Shown here: positions 35,729 through 46,809 of the stretch, one piece after another
How positions within the stretch are numbered: position 1 is the first letter of the stretch
Layout of the letters: each line of letters opens with the position of its first letter
DNA from: Hybos culiciformis
Lineage: Eukaryota > Arthropoda > Insecta > Diptera > Hybotidae
Reading direction: 5' to 3'
Assembly: GCA_964007475.1 (NCBI GenBank)
Contig: CAXFZM010000330.1
Coordinates: 186,001 to 250,000 of the forward strand
Length of the DNA: 64,000 nt
Made by a program: the position numbers and the translations under genes
The notes under the pieces: model-generated
What the model was told of the DNA's origin: nothing
Seen by the model: the letters and a program-made list of their open reading frames with translations, nothing else
Databases searched by the model: none

Positions 35729-36155
35729 TATTCGCGGTTATGTCAGTTTACCTACATTTTGTACGGCCAACATTCGTTTTTACTCACATACGATAAATAG
35801 TGTCGTTTTAAAAATGACATTATTCATACGATCAAAAAACGACTTTATTCATCTAGAAATAATATCGTTTAGAAGCAACATTATTTATGCGAAAAAAAAA
35901 ACGACTTTATTCATATGATAAATAATGTCGTTTTAAAAGCGACATTATTTAAACAAAAAAAAAAGACTTTATTCATATATAAATTATGACGTGCCTGAAA
36001 GCGACATAATTCATTTGTATGGTAGGAATAATGTCGTTTTTTCGTATAAATTATGTTCGTATAAATTATTTCGGGACCCCTATCCTATTTGGTAACAACA
36101 CACATCACTTAATTCAAGTGGACAAATTGAAAATTTAACACAAATTCTAGTTTGA

Positions 36156-36224
36156 GTTGGGAATCGAGCCGACATGAACGTGCCTTAGGATAAGGGTAAT
36201 ACTATAACCACGGCCGACAAACAT
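36156..36224 (-). other. tRNA-like sequence, probable SINE head
   Basis: On the minus strand, TCGGCCGTGGTTATAG resembles a pol III A box and GGCTCGATTCCC a B box, at tRNA-like spacing. Between them CCTTATCCTAAGG could form a short anticodon-type stem, but no proper 5-bp stem with a 7-nt loop and T33 is formed, and the acceptor stem is absent. A tRNA-derived SINE or tRNA pseudogene is more likely than a functional tRNA. Confidence 0.45.
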
Positions 36225-36229
36225 CATGT

Positions 36230-37570
36230 TACTATAATTTTTATCAGAAATCAAGAATATTTACGTAACATATGATTTCCAAGATAATTAGAAAAATCTT
36301 TAATTAAATTCGTTCAATTTGTAATTCAGTTTCAAGCAATTACACGGTGTCATTAAAATCTAATGAACTTCATTGCCTGTAATTAAATAAATCATTACAC
36401 AACTCTATTAATTTTAAATTGATTTGTAATAGTTTTGAATTTCATTACCAATTGTTTGAAAGGATTTTGATGATATTAGAAAGCCACAGAAATATTTTTT
36501 TTTGTGTAGGATAGTTTAATGAAATCTGAAATCGACACACAGGAATATTAACTGTTTTTTCTATAATTATTTCAGAAAACGTTTCTTTGAAATTAATGAA
36601 AGATTATTGAATTGTTTGGTCTTGGTACCAAGCTTAGGACTAATCAGAATGAATAACCTTAATACGTATTATTTACAATTCTTGAGATATTACACAATTT
36701 AATTGTTTTGTTGAATTTGTATTTAATTCTGCGATGCGGGATATCGAACAAGAGATACATTTCTAACTCGACGAAATATAAATTTAACAATAATTGGAAA
36801 ATCCACATAAGTATTAATCTTCTAATAATAATTGAATAATTGAAAAATCGAGGGCTCTTTTAGAAATTATCAACACAAAAAAAAAAATCGTTATAGTCAG
36901 AATTGGTAAGAATGAGGAAGAATTGGTACGAAATAAGATAAGCTTAATCAATTTCATTAAAATTTAACCACCCGCCTTAATAGACTGAAATTATGTAAAA
37001 CAATTTTTTTTAACAAAAACACCTATTTTGAACTATTTTTGATATTATAAATTTTATGATTAAATGCTTTTTGTTTTAAATAGGTGGAAAACATTAAAAG
37101 TCTAAAATAATTCAAATAAATTCCTTTATTTTGTAATAAAGGTAAAATAATAAAATAATTTAAATTTTTTGTACCTAAAAATATATATGTATAATATATA
37201 TGTCTGAACATTTCAAGAGTTAATTGTAGTTAGGGATTTAACTTATTATTGTTGTTTTGAATATAGGATACACCCTAAGGCAAAAAAAAATAAAATATTT
37301 TGAATTGAGTAAAATTTAATAATTTTCATAGTTAATTGGGTGTAGTTATAAAATTTTTAAATCATCAAAGAAACAAATAGTTTTTTTAAGCTATTTTGAA
37401 AGCATTGTTTAAGTTCCGGAATCATTAAATAAACTAGAATAATGATTTTAATTCAAATTATAATTTCATCGAATTGAAAAAAAATATACCTTTGAATCTT
37501 TTTTTTTTTCACTAAAGCATAAATATTAAATAGCGAAAATAGCAAAATCCCTAATCCTGTTTGAACTACT
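36230..37570. other. AT-rich stretch with no supported feature
   Basis: The minus-strand frame at 37023-37211 is unsupported. No terminal repeats or tRNA boxes seen. Confidence 0.55.
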
Positions 37571-37880
37571 ACCTAGTTTACATGGAGAGTTGAAACCGGG
37601 CTCAACTAGGGTTCAACTACATGCAAACGGTGGTTGAGTTGAAATAGAGTTAATGTGACTAAACTCAGGAAATTCGCTCGGATAAGTTAACACTTTCTAT
37701 GTAAACGGTTGTTAACCCTGTTAAAAGTAAGCAACAGCTGTTTGTTTTGTTTCTTTTTTGTTCTCAGTTCAACCACAGTTCAACCACAGGCACAGGCATT
37801 TTCGACCACATCATCTAAGCAGTTGAACTCTTTTCAACCACATTCCAACTCAACCACGATTTGAACTATCATTTAAGCTC
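37571..37880. mobile_element. MITE, copy 2 (inverted relative to 29956-30241)
   Basis: ACCTAGTTTACATGGAGAGT starts the copy. AACCACAGGCACAGGCATTT and TTCGACCACATCATCTAAGC near its far side match the reverse complement of the left part of copy 1. The far terminus (GAACTATCATTTAAG) is diverged from TTACCTAGTTTA. Confidence 0.65.
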
Positions 37881-40800
37881 AATATACATTTGATGAATTA
37901 GAAAAGGATAGCTTAAACTTAGGGTCAGCCAATATTTCCGTGATTCCTTTTTAGGCTTATTTAGGAAATATAAACAACAGAAGGGTTCCGAAACCTATTA
38001 ATTTCTCGATGGGTTGATATAGCAAATTATTCAAGGTGATAATGACCGTCTCAGATTTGGTATTAAATTACACATTCATATAACTAAACCTCAAATATTC
38101 TAAAATATTAAAATTATCTCCTGTGATCCTTTAGAACTTCGGAGTGATTATGTTGAAGCTTTAGCTGGTGAACTATTGTAGGTTGTAGCGGGTCGGAAAT
38201 CCTACGATTTCCTTGTACCTAGGTCAATTGGCCCGTTGTAATGTTAATTATAACTTATGTAAAATATTATTTGATTTAACAAATATTTGAAAGTTTTGAA
38301 TTTCGTTGATAAATTTATTAAATCTTTTGAATTTTCATAATGTCAAAAAGGAAAGCAGAATGTCAAAATTAATAGTCAATAGTCAAAATTCTAATGCGCT
38401 AGGAAATTAAAATTAACAAGTCGCGCTATAATATTCGCGCGCTTCTCTGAATATTGAATAAGCGGTAGCTTTAGTTGAAAAATAGCGAAGCGGAACGTTT
38501 TAAATTGATTTGAAAGGCGTACAAAAAAAAATCAAAAACACACTTATTTTTCGAGAAATTACTGGTAATAAAAATAGAATGTTGATATTTCTATACAACA
38601 GAATATTATTTTAAAAATATATAAATATAAAAAAAAAATTAAGTTAATTTTTTATACAAAAAATCAATTAGAGCTTATTTAACTGCAGTTACTATCTCGG
38701 AAATGCATTTGAAAGTTGTTTAAGAAATATGCTTGCATACTGTAAATATAAATAATATATAATTTATAGTTATTACTAAAAACTATACTAGCTCTACATA
38801 ATAGTACCATTGCCCATTTGTTTTTTTCATAACCAAAATAAGATCAATATTTTTTATTAGTAAAAGAAAATTTTATATTACAAAAAAATTTGTTTTAAAA
38901 GTAAAAGTTCGTAAAAGTTTATTTAAAAAAAATAAACGATCAAGCATACACTCGACAGTTCTAAAGAAAAATTCCGCTGTGAAATGGAATTTCCAACACC
39001 AAAATATAAATTTGTACTAAAGTGATAAATTTCATAAGCAGTTACCAAATAGAGCTGCTAGTTACTGAATGACTTCGAAGAAAAGTTCTAAAAAAAGTTC
39101 TTTGAATTCTCGAAAATCACAACTAGTTTGTTCTGTATCCAATACTCTCTCTAAACTAAAATTGAATAGAATCCCTAATTATTTCCTAGTTACATGTTTT
39201 TAGCTGGGCAATTCAATTATTGGAAAAAGTTTTTTAGTTTCAAAAGCTAGTTCACGTAAAAATCCAGTTCTCAAAATCTAGATTTCTAGGCAAAAATTTA
39301 CAAATTATTTATCGAAAATAGAATTTATCTCAAATCATTGATACCCCATATTTATTTTGGTGAACAATAATGAAAATTTTAGAGTTTTAAAATGGATTTA
39401 GAATAATTTCAAGAATTATTAAAATCTAGTTTCTGAAATTATTATCTATTTCTCCTATCTAGATCTCATTTATTGATAGTAAATATCAGTTTGATTAGTG
39501 TCTCCTTGCTAAATTTCAATTATTGATTTAGGTTTAATAAACTGGATCAACCGTAAATTAACGGAAAATCTAGCCTTGCTACCAAGGATTGTAGTAAGAA
39601 CCAAGTTTGGTATTGTAAACTGAAATCAAGGTAAATTTTGGAAGCTAAATTTCAAACTATCTCCTAGTGGCTACAAATCTAATTGCTCATTATTGTTTTA
39701 TGTAGTCGGTTGTAGCTAATTTCGGCTTAGAGAATAGCACAACAGCCAATATTTTTAAGGTTGTATAAACACTTAATTAGGAATAAATTTTTATTAGTAT
39801 GCGGGAAAATAGTAATGAAACCTGGAAGAATGGTTTTTATATTCTAAAGCATGGTTTTTGCTTTCAGGTTCCATTACTATATGTACTAATTGGCATACAG
39901 GGTAGAATTGGCCACTCTGTATAAGTGAATGAATAATATAAATTGCTTTTTTAATTTTATTACTTTATTTTTTAATATAATATTCAATCATTTTAATTTA
40001 TTGATTAATATACTTTCTATATCTATTATATTTTGAAAACTTTAATTTTGAAATTATAATACGTAATTTAAATTTTATTTTCTTCTTATAATTTAATTTA
40101 ATATAAATTTTTAAAATTTAATAAAGGCTTGGAATGTATAAATTCATAAAATTGGTGTTGACATGAAATAGGTGCGTAAGCATATTCATCAATCCGCTGA
40201 AATAACAAAAAATTAATATTAACAAGTAATATAATCTGAACAAATATAATCATTATTATTAAAGTTATGATTTTATTTTTAGCCTAAATGAACTATTGAC
40301 TAAAAATTCATTTTTTTAATAGTTTTATAGCGTGAAAAAGAGTAATAAAATATTTTATTATGTTTAAAATTGTTAAAGAAAAATACAAAAAATAATCTTC
40401 AAACATGAGCAATTATTATAACACTGCACTAGATTTGAAAAAGTTAATTCAATAAATATATAAAGCTTAAAAAGTTTTAATTTTGACGCTAAAATTTACT
40501 TATTTACTTACACTAATAATTTCCAGTTTATTGATTATAGCTTCAATAAAGTGCAATATTTCGTTACAATCTATTTTAATAGTATATATGTATAGTTTCA
40601 ATTTATTAAATTATTATTTAAAGCCGTAAAAAATGTAATTATAAATTAATTTTAACGAATAAAATAACTATTAAAAATATCTGTTTTAAGGATAGTAGGA
40701 GGTGGTTAAGTTTTACTCATTACAAGTTAAAATTTTTTTTTTTTTTAATATTTAGATAAAATGAAAAAGGAAATAACAAAAGAAAATCTAACAAGAAAAT

Positions 40801-40987
40801 TTGATGGTTTTTCATCGTCTTTTACTTTAAAAACCATAATAAATAGAAAACAAACCTAAAATTCAAAAAATATATTTCAAATAAATTCGATATTGGTATA
40901 TTAGATGGAATGGAGAAAAAATAGCTATATAAGCATTAATTGTGTATATTTAAAATATAGTTTCAAAAAATACCATAATTTCAAATT
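37881..40987. other. AT-rich stretch with no supported gene
   Basis: Around 38050-38180 a short plus-strand frame reads DPLELRSDYVEALAGELL, protein-like but too short to assign. An imperfect hairpin (AGTAATGAAACCTG at about 39810 with CAGGTTCCATTACT at about 39866) is visible. The rest shows no feature. Confidence 0.45.
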
Positions 40988-41161
40988 ATTGGAATTTGCT
41001 TAATAAAAATAAGTTTGTTTCAATATATAATAATTTATAATAATTTTATTCCTATTTCTGTATAGTTGAAGTATATAATAGAGACTGAATAGTAAATTAA
41101 ATATTCTTATGAAAAGTTAGAAAGAGGTATATAAAAATCATTGAACAATAGAATATTTCCA
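40988..41161 (-). repeat. 3' LTR of the copia element
   Basis: Aligns with 42931-43097. On the minus strand it starts AGTTGGAAATATTC, close to the copia LTR start TGTTGGAAT, and ends AAGCAAATTCCAA. Confidence 0.8.
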
Positions 41162-41199
41162 ACTATAATTGGACCATTTGATTACCAGAAAACCCGAAC

Positions 41200-42022
41200 A
41201 TGATCTTCTGTCGTTTATATCATTTGCCAATCAAAATCGCTATACGCTTTTAAATTTTCATTTGTTTTAGCATATTTTATATACTAACTTCTTGTACCAA
41301 TTAAATACCTTAAAGTTCTTTTTGCCGCTTCGCAGTGAACATTTCTTGGCTCGACATTAAATCGAGCGAGAAAATTTACACTGGTCGAGTTGTATTGGAA
41401 AGATAAATTAATGCACCAATCAACTCTAGATAGGGTTTTTTTTTCATTTAAAATTTTTCTTCTTCAGATATTGCATTATTGATTTGAAGTATTTTTATAT
41501 CAGTTTCCTTTGGAGTCGAAACTGCATTAGCATCTGACATATTGAATTTTTGAAGAAGATTATCAATATATTGTTCTTGATCTAGATAATATTTCCAGTT
41601 TTTGACTCTCTGACGTTGAAACCAAAAATTTTCCTTACTTCACCGAGAATTTTCATGTCAAATTTATTTGATAATTGAGCTTTAGTTTTTTCTAATAATT
41701 TTTCGTAATTTGATGCTATAAGGACATCTTCAACATATACCAGTAATTTTACTAAATTCGAATTTTCTCTTTTTATATACAAACTTTGATCTGACGACAA
41801 TTTCTTCATTCCGATACTAAGAAGATAATTGTTGAATTTTTTATGCCACATACGACTGGCTTGCTTCAAGCCGTATAAAAGTTTTTTAAGTGAACATATT
41901 TTATTTTCATCAATAGCTTCTAATGGATGTAGAGGTTGCTCCATATAAATAGTGTCTTCCAGATCACTTTGCACAAATGCAGCAACAAAATCCATTTGAT
42001 GCAAATATAATTCATATTCCAA
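41200..42022 (-). pseudogene. copia reverse transcriptase and RNase H remnant
   Basis: The frame 42022-41582 reads LHQMDFVAAFVQSDLED, YMEQPLHPLE, KLLYGLKQASRMWHKKF, DQSLYIK, LLVYVEDVLIAS and FDMKILGEVRKIFGF. These are the copia RT blocks; the active-site motif normally YVDD is YVED, and QMD carries the other catalytic Asp. Downstream, shifted frames still read YLDQEQYIDNLLQKF, NMSDANAVSTP, LIGALIYLSNTTRP, RFNVEPRNVHCEAAKR and YSDFDW, the RNase H junction region, with several stops and frameshifts. The enzyme would copy element RNA inside virus-like particles; this copy cannot. Confidence 0.85.
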
Positions 42023-42350
42023 ACGAATGCAAATAACACTCTTAAAGTTTCATATCTAGCAACCGGTGAATATACTTCATTTAAATCAATGCCAACTTTT
42101 TGTTCACAACCACGAACTCAAGTCGGGCCTTATATTTTACAGCATCATCATTACTTTTTGTTGTATACACCCATCTATTTGATGAAATTTTACTTTTTGC
42201 TGTAAAACGATCTACCAAAACCCATGTATTATTGCGTGTTAAAGATGCGAGTTCGTCTTTCATGGCTTGTACCCAGTTATGTTTTTCATCGCTAATAATC
42301 GCTTCATCAAACGTCGTCGGAATGTTGGTACTTGGTAAATTTGCTTTCAC
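42023..42350 (-). pseudogene. copia RT N-terminal part, separate frame
   Basis: IPTTFDEAIISDEKHNWVQA, MKDELASLTRNNTWVLVD, SSNRWVYTTK and DDAVKYKARLE are the start of the copia RT domain. Just after, a different frame reads RGCEQKVGIDLNEVYSPVAR and YETLRVLFAFV, linking to the downstream RT part. At least two frameshifts (near 42115 and near 42010) separate the pieces. Confidence 0.8.
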
Positions 42351-42610
42351 TGTTCGAATTATTTTGGGTCTTCCTCTTTTCCACTTCTTATAATTAAGGG
42401 TCTACCCTTTTTTTTACTTTATTATTTAATTCATTAGATTCTTCGCTAACAATTTCTTCTTCATTATCATTATCATCATTATCATTTTGTTTTTCTTTTT
42501 GTTTTTCATTTTGTTTTTCATTATCATTTTCATTATCAGTATCACTATCACATAAATTCTGGGGATCACTACTCCTATTTCTTCCATTTTATCTATAAGA
42601 TTCGTAAAAA

Positions 42611-42861
42611 CTACTTAAATGTTGCGTCATAGATTGATTGATTCTTTATATGTGTTAACAGACTTTCCTGTAACAATAATAATGCTAAGTCCTTTTGATC
42701 TTTAGTTTCCCAAGTCTTTTTTTCGGTTTCAGTTTCTGGGCATTTTGTCTCTCCAGATATATATGCCCATAAATCATTAAAAATTAATAAGCTTCTTACT
42801 TTCAACCGCCATAATTTTGTTCATCTAATTTTTCAATATTATTTATACTGGACATATTCAT
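42611..42861 (-). pseudogene. copia Gag N-terminus
   Basis: The ATG at 42859-42861 starts MNMSSINNIEKLDEQNYGG; a TGA then replaces the expected Trp, followed by KVRSLLIFNDLWAYISGE and LALLLLQESLLTHIKN. 'KLxxxNYxxWKxxxxxxLxxxxLW' is the usual copia Gag opening. Beyond it (42400-42610) lies an Asp/Glu/Asn-rich stretch encoded by TCATTATCATT-type simple repeats, then RT directly; the nucleocapsid, protease and integrase are deleted. Confidence 0.7.
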
Positions 42862-42915
42862 TTTTCAATGTTTAAACAAACACAATTTGATTAAGCTTCA
42901 ACTTGAATCAGCGAA

Positions 42916-42930
42916 CCTGGGCACATAACC
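42916..42930 (-). promoter_or_regulatory. Primer binding site of the copia element
   Basis: On the minus strand GGTTATGTGCCCAGG directly follows the 5' LTR end (CCAACA). Drosophila copia has GGTTATGGGCCCAG here, which pairs with an internal part of initiator tRNA-Met. One base differs. Confidence 0.75.
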
Positions 42931-43097
42931 TGTTGGAATTTGCTTAATAAAACTAAGTTTGTTTCAACTTATAATAATTTTATTCCTATTTCTGTTCAAG
43001 TGTACAATAGAGACTGAATAGTAAATTAAATATTCTTATGAAAAAATAAAGAGAGGTATATAAAAATCATTGAACAATAGAAAATTAAAATTCAACC
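42931..43097 (-). repeat. 5' LTR of the copia element
   Basis: Direct copy of 40988-41161, same orientation, with the inner end AATTCCAACA intact and the outer end eroded. Confidence 0.8.
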
Positions 43098-44346
43098 AAA
43101 TTGTGTAGAATTTTCTCGGAAAGTAGGAACCTAATATATATTGAATAAGCAACTTATTAATATGTTTTAATCGTTATTTTATCCAGAGATTAGAAACAAG
43201 GTTCATAATATTTGAGGAAATAAAAATACAGAACAGTATCTGAATTATACAGCCCGCTTTCAAATTTTGGATTTACAATCTATTCAGACTATTTTATTTT
43301 ATCTTTCCTAACATTGGTCTCTCTGCCATGTACCAACTTTCATCGAACGAATATGGATATTCATAGTCATAATCGGAACTAAACTTTTTTTTATGTTTCT
43401 TTTTTTATGTTTCTTTTCACTCATATATAAATTTTCATGGAAATCCCTTTTCGCCCTCCCTAGTCATTTTCTGTGACACAATCGGAGTTTTTCCTTTAGT
43501 TTGTTTTATCGATACCTATCTTCCATTTTCTTATTAGTTTCTTTTATTGATATCTATCATACATACAAATTTCCATCAGAATTTATTCTAAAACTCAAAC
43601 CAATAATTTCGACCATTCATAGATTGAAAGCATATATAATTTCAATGTCCGAAATCGGAGAGGCTCACACTTTGGATTGGTTGAAAATAAATGAGATTGC
43701 TCATATTTTGGAACGTAAATGATCGAAATCGACCAAGTAGTTTAATAGTTATAAGCATTTTAGTGCGCGACAGACAGTCGAACGGACAGAAAGTGAAAAC
43801 ATATAATTATTTAATGTTTATTTTAAAAAAAAACTTTGAATATAATTTAATCCATATATTTTTATAATTTCACTATTTTTTACCTGAATTCAATTTAATT
43901 TAACTATTTCCTTAAACAGGTTTTGAATAAAACAGTTTTTTTATATAGATAATTAATATCATGAGATTTGTCTTTAAAATAAATAAAGTTTTCCACTATT
44001 TCTGATTGTTTTTCCCTCCTGAACCAAATAGAAATTATTTTAAATTTACTGATCCAAATTAATTTTAATATAACTAAGTTAAATTATTTATTTTTTTTTT
44101 TAAATCTAAAATTCCGATTAAAAGATAGGCTTAAAAAATGGAAAACATTATTTTTGAATTTGTGTAAATAAGTAGTAAAAAAAATAAAAAAATTAGACAA
44201 ATTTTTATGTTTTATATGAGAAAGGCAGAAAAGTTTAAATATAATATCATCAGCACTATGCCATGGAGTTACTTAGCATAATTGTGCAAAAAATATTTTA
44301 AACTTTTTTGTGCATTAAATAGAATTCATTTTTTCGAGATGTAGTC
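43098..44346. other. AT-rich stretch, possible repeat tail
   Basis: The part 43310-43800 (ACTTTCATCGAACGAATATG and, at the end, TAGTGCGCGACAGACAGTCG) resembles a repeat 3' end like 26760-27080. The frame at 43501-43722 lies within it and is unsupported. Confidence 0.4.
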
Positions 44347-44512
44347 ATTTTATTACAACGTTTGATTAAGTCATTTTCTTGTCTGTTTATTTGTTTCTCT
44401 GTCCGCGAACCTTTGCAATCAAGTTTTAGACTATTTTCCGACAAGCTACAACTCTGAAACTTTTAATATAGCTCTGAACCCGATGACAATGCAATATTCT
44501 ACCACTTTAAAT
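44347..44512 (+). repeat. Dispersed repeat, copy 1 (partner 49151-49314)
   Basis: TTTATTACAACGTTTGATTA to GCAATATTCTACCACTTTAA matches 49151-49314 in the same order and orientation. Shared blocks include GACAAGCTACAACTCTGAAA (CACAAGCTACAGCTCTGAAA in the partner) and CCGATGACAATGCAATATTC. Confidence 0.7.
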
Positions 44513-44761
44513 CATGATTTGAGGAGTTTCTTAAGTATTTTGAGCAAATATGTCGATTAGTTCCGAAAGTCGGCACCGCAATTAAAAAGCGTCACTGCAA
44601 TGACGAAAAAAATCAAAGACATTTAAATCTAAAAGCTCAAATGATTTAATCCAAAAGCTCAAATGGTTACAAAATTCCAAAAAATACATTTTATAAAAAA
44701 CAACGTTTTTCTTGCGCACTAAAAAGTATAAAATAATTTTCATATGAGAATTTCTGAATAA

Positions 44762-44847
44762 ATTGTTCACATTTAGGTAACAGACTTTATAGCAGTTTTA
44801 TAAGAATTAGAAACTGTTATAAAGTCTGTTATTAAAATGTGAACGAT
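44762..44847. repeat. Hairpin with arms of about 37 bp
   Basis: ATTGTTCACATTTAGGTAAC, CAGACTTTATAGCAGTTT pairs with AAACTGTTATAAAGTCTGTT, ATTAAAATGTGAACGAT across a 12-nt loop, with a few mismatches. Confidence 0.8.
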
Positions 44848-46087
44848 TTACTTGTATTTTTTATGATGTAAAATTTTTGTCACTATGAACAAATTTCGAT
44901 AAACCAAGAGGCTAAACATTAATACTAAAATTCATCAGTTAGATAAATATACGTAGAAATACAGTCTATGCTGGGTTTAAATACAAACGAAGAATACAAA
45001 ATTTTCTTTGTTTGCAATATATTCCGAAATTTCCTACAATGAAACTTTTTATTCATATATTTCATTTCGTATTTTTAATTTAGTATTTTATTCGATAAGA
45101 TTTAATATTGATTTCTTGGACAGTTTATTACAATTTTTTTAATTTTACTATTAATTGTATACAAAATAATAATTTTTTTTTTTATTTTTTGCATACAATA
45201 TAAAATGTCTAGCCATAGACATTTTTATTATGCATAAAGTTTATTGCTTTTACTTTTTTCGAAGCACATAAAAAGTTTTTATGAAATCCATAAATATTGT
45301 GGTTAAGTATAGAGAGATAATGATTTCTTAGTTTTAAACAACTAAAATGTAGCAATTATGTTTTTGTTTCATTTTAGTTTTTTTTAATTTTTAAAATGTA
45401 TATAACTCAACCACCTATTTTCCTTCAATTTGTTGAAAATTTATAATAACAAAATCTGGATATCTAAGAAAATAAAAATACGTACAAAAAACTGAGTACA
45501 AATATTATGCAAAAGTGATATATTTGGGGCAAAATTGGCTACGTAACAAAAAAAAAACTAAGCATATAAAATGAAAAATCTTTAAAGAAAAGTTTTTCGT
45601 CGTCGTCGTTTTTTTTTTTTTCACATAAGTTTCCTTTTCACGTAATGTTAACACATATCTTTCCTGAAGTTAAATTTTTTGCTGTTTTGATCAAGATACA
45701 ATTTGAATATAATATAATACATCTTATACTATAACTAATTCATAAACATAAGTGGCCGCTGATGGATGTATAATCTGGCTCAAACTTCTTTCCGTTATAA
45801 CCATTAATTCAGTCAGTTCTAAAATATGTTCGGTATAAGCCCAAAATTTTCAATTGTCAAAGAATATAATAATATAATCACTCATCCAAAAAAATATTTG
45901 GTAAAATCAACCCAAAAACCAACCCAAAATGCCGTAAAAGTTCAGCCAACCCAAAAATTTTGTTGAAATTTGGTAAATTTTTTTTATAATTTTCGGTTAC
46001 AGGAGAAAAAAAATATTTTTTTTATTTTTATTCTAATTTATTTTTTTTATTATTTTTATTTATTCTTAATATTTTTATTATGTTTTT

Positions 46088-46150
46088 CTTCGGGATTCGA
46101 ACCTCGTTCTTTGGCATTTTAATCGATCACTCTCCCATGTGGCTATATAT
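46088..46150 (-). other. tRNA-like sequence with perfect B box
   Basis: On the minus strand, TAGCCACATGGGAGAG (A-box-like) is followed by GAGGTTCGAATCCCG (B box) at tRNA spacing. The anticodon arm is mispaired and the acceptor stem cannot be formed, so this is a tRNA pseudogene or SINE head. Confidence 0.45.
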
Positions 46151-46254
46151 TAAAATTATGTACGTGTGTAAAATAGAAAATATAAATTCCCTGGTGTAAT
46201 CGAAAAAGAACCATAAAATCACCGAAAATTCGGTGAAATTTTAGATTAGGTTAG

Positions 46255-46809
46255 GCTAGGTTTAGGGTTTCCAAATATCCGGATTTTCTGTAACCGAGGT
46301 TATCGGATAGTAATACTAGAATTATCCGGCGGATACCGAATAACCGTATAAAAATAAACAAATAATATTGAATCTAATTATGAATACTAATTATGAGAAC
46401 TAATTATGAGAACTAACTAAAACATAACATAAACTTACACAAATTTTTCTATGTGTTTCTTCTTAAATAAACTTTATAAAATTGCACAACCGTGTTTCTT
46501 CTTAAATAAACTTTATTATATTGATTCAACAAATAACTATAAAAATGCATAGCGCTACATAAAATTTTAAATTTTTCAAAAATTATTACAATAACTAGTC
46601 TACTTAGCTTGGAAAATTCAACAAATTTAATTTAAAAACTTAAAATTATAATTACTAGCCTAGTTTTCTCGGAAAATTTAACAGATTTAATTTAAAAACT
46701 TAAAATTGCTAACCGTGAGATTTTTAACGGATATCGGATACGGTTAAGAGTATAAATAACCGCGGACACCGGATACAGATATATCCGTTTTGGAAAGCCT
46801 AGCTAGGTT
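46255..46809. mobile_element. hAT-type MITE with perfect 8-bp target duplication
   Basis: The element is 46263-46801 (539 bp) with inverted ends TAGGGTTTCCAAA and TTTGGAAAGCCTA. GCTAGGTT flanks it at 46255-46262 and 46802-46809. Subterminal ATCCGG/CGGATA words repeat at both ends. Internally it has decayed tandem duplications: TGTTTCTTCTTAAATAAAC twice (46452 and 46494), and AATTTAATTTAAAAACTTAA twice near 46625 and 46687. No reading frame. Confidence 0.85.

Larger units (their letters stand above)
35448..35818. repeat. Perfect 42-bp palindrome enclosing two GC-rich hairpins
   Basis: Left arm 35448-35489 and right arm 35777-35818 are perfect reverse complements over 42 bp (GTCATTTTTAAAACGACAC outward, ATGTGAGTAAAAA inward). 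Between them lie two separate hairpins (35512-35595 and 35621-35728). Because of the palindrome, the frames predicted on each strand share the segment YSHTINSVVLKMTLFIR; these are not genes. Confidence 0.9.
34112..36082. mobile_element. Large foldback element built on ATTATTTATACGATAAATAATG words
   Basis: The ends are inverted copies: CGAAATAATTTATACGGACA and TAATTTATACGAGAAAAAC at the left (34121-34166), and their near-perfect reverse complement at the right (36030-36074), capped by TAGGGCAC against GGACCCCTA. The body near both ends repeats words such as CGACATTATTTATACGA and AATAATGTCG in both orientations. A second TIR element (34241-35338) and a complex palindrome with GC-rich hairpins (35448-35818) are nested inside. 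No target duplication is evident and there is no protein-coding capacity. Confidence 0.8.
40988..43097 (-). mobile_element. Ty1/copia LTR retrotransposon, internally deleted
   Basis: Read on the minus strand: 5' LTR (43097-42931), primer binding site, gag start, a long deletion, reverse transcriptase, RNase H part, and 3' LTR (41161-40988). The whole element is about 2.1 kb against about 5 kb for a complete copia-type element; protease and integrase are missing. The LTRs share GAATATTTAATTTACTATTC and ATTTTTATATACCTCT but differ by indels, so the insertion is not recent. The 5' LTR outer end (GGTTGAATTTTAATTTTC) has lost the TGTTGGAA start. Confidence 0.85.

Noticed and set aside
35432..35918. 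Overlapping frames on both strands with Pro/Ala/Arg-rich protein
   Set aside because: They are translations of the GC-rich hairpins and the 42-bp palindrome. The shared peptide YSHTINSVVLKMTLFIR on both strands is a direct result of the inverted arms.
38050..38180. Short frame reading DPLELRSDYVEALAGELL as a gene exon
   Set aside because: Only about 20 convincing residues, no splice sites, no family recognised.
42100..42393. Plus-strand 97-aa frame
   Set aside because: Antisense shadow of the copia reverse transcriptase.
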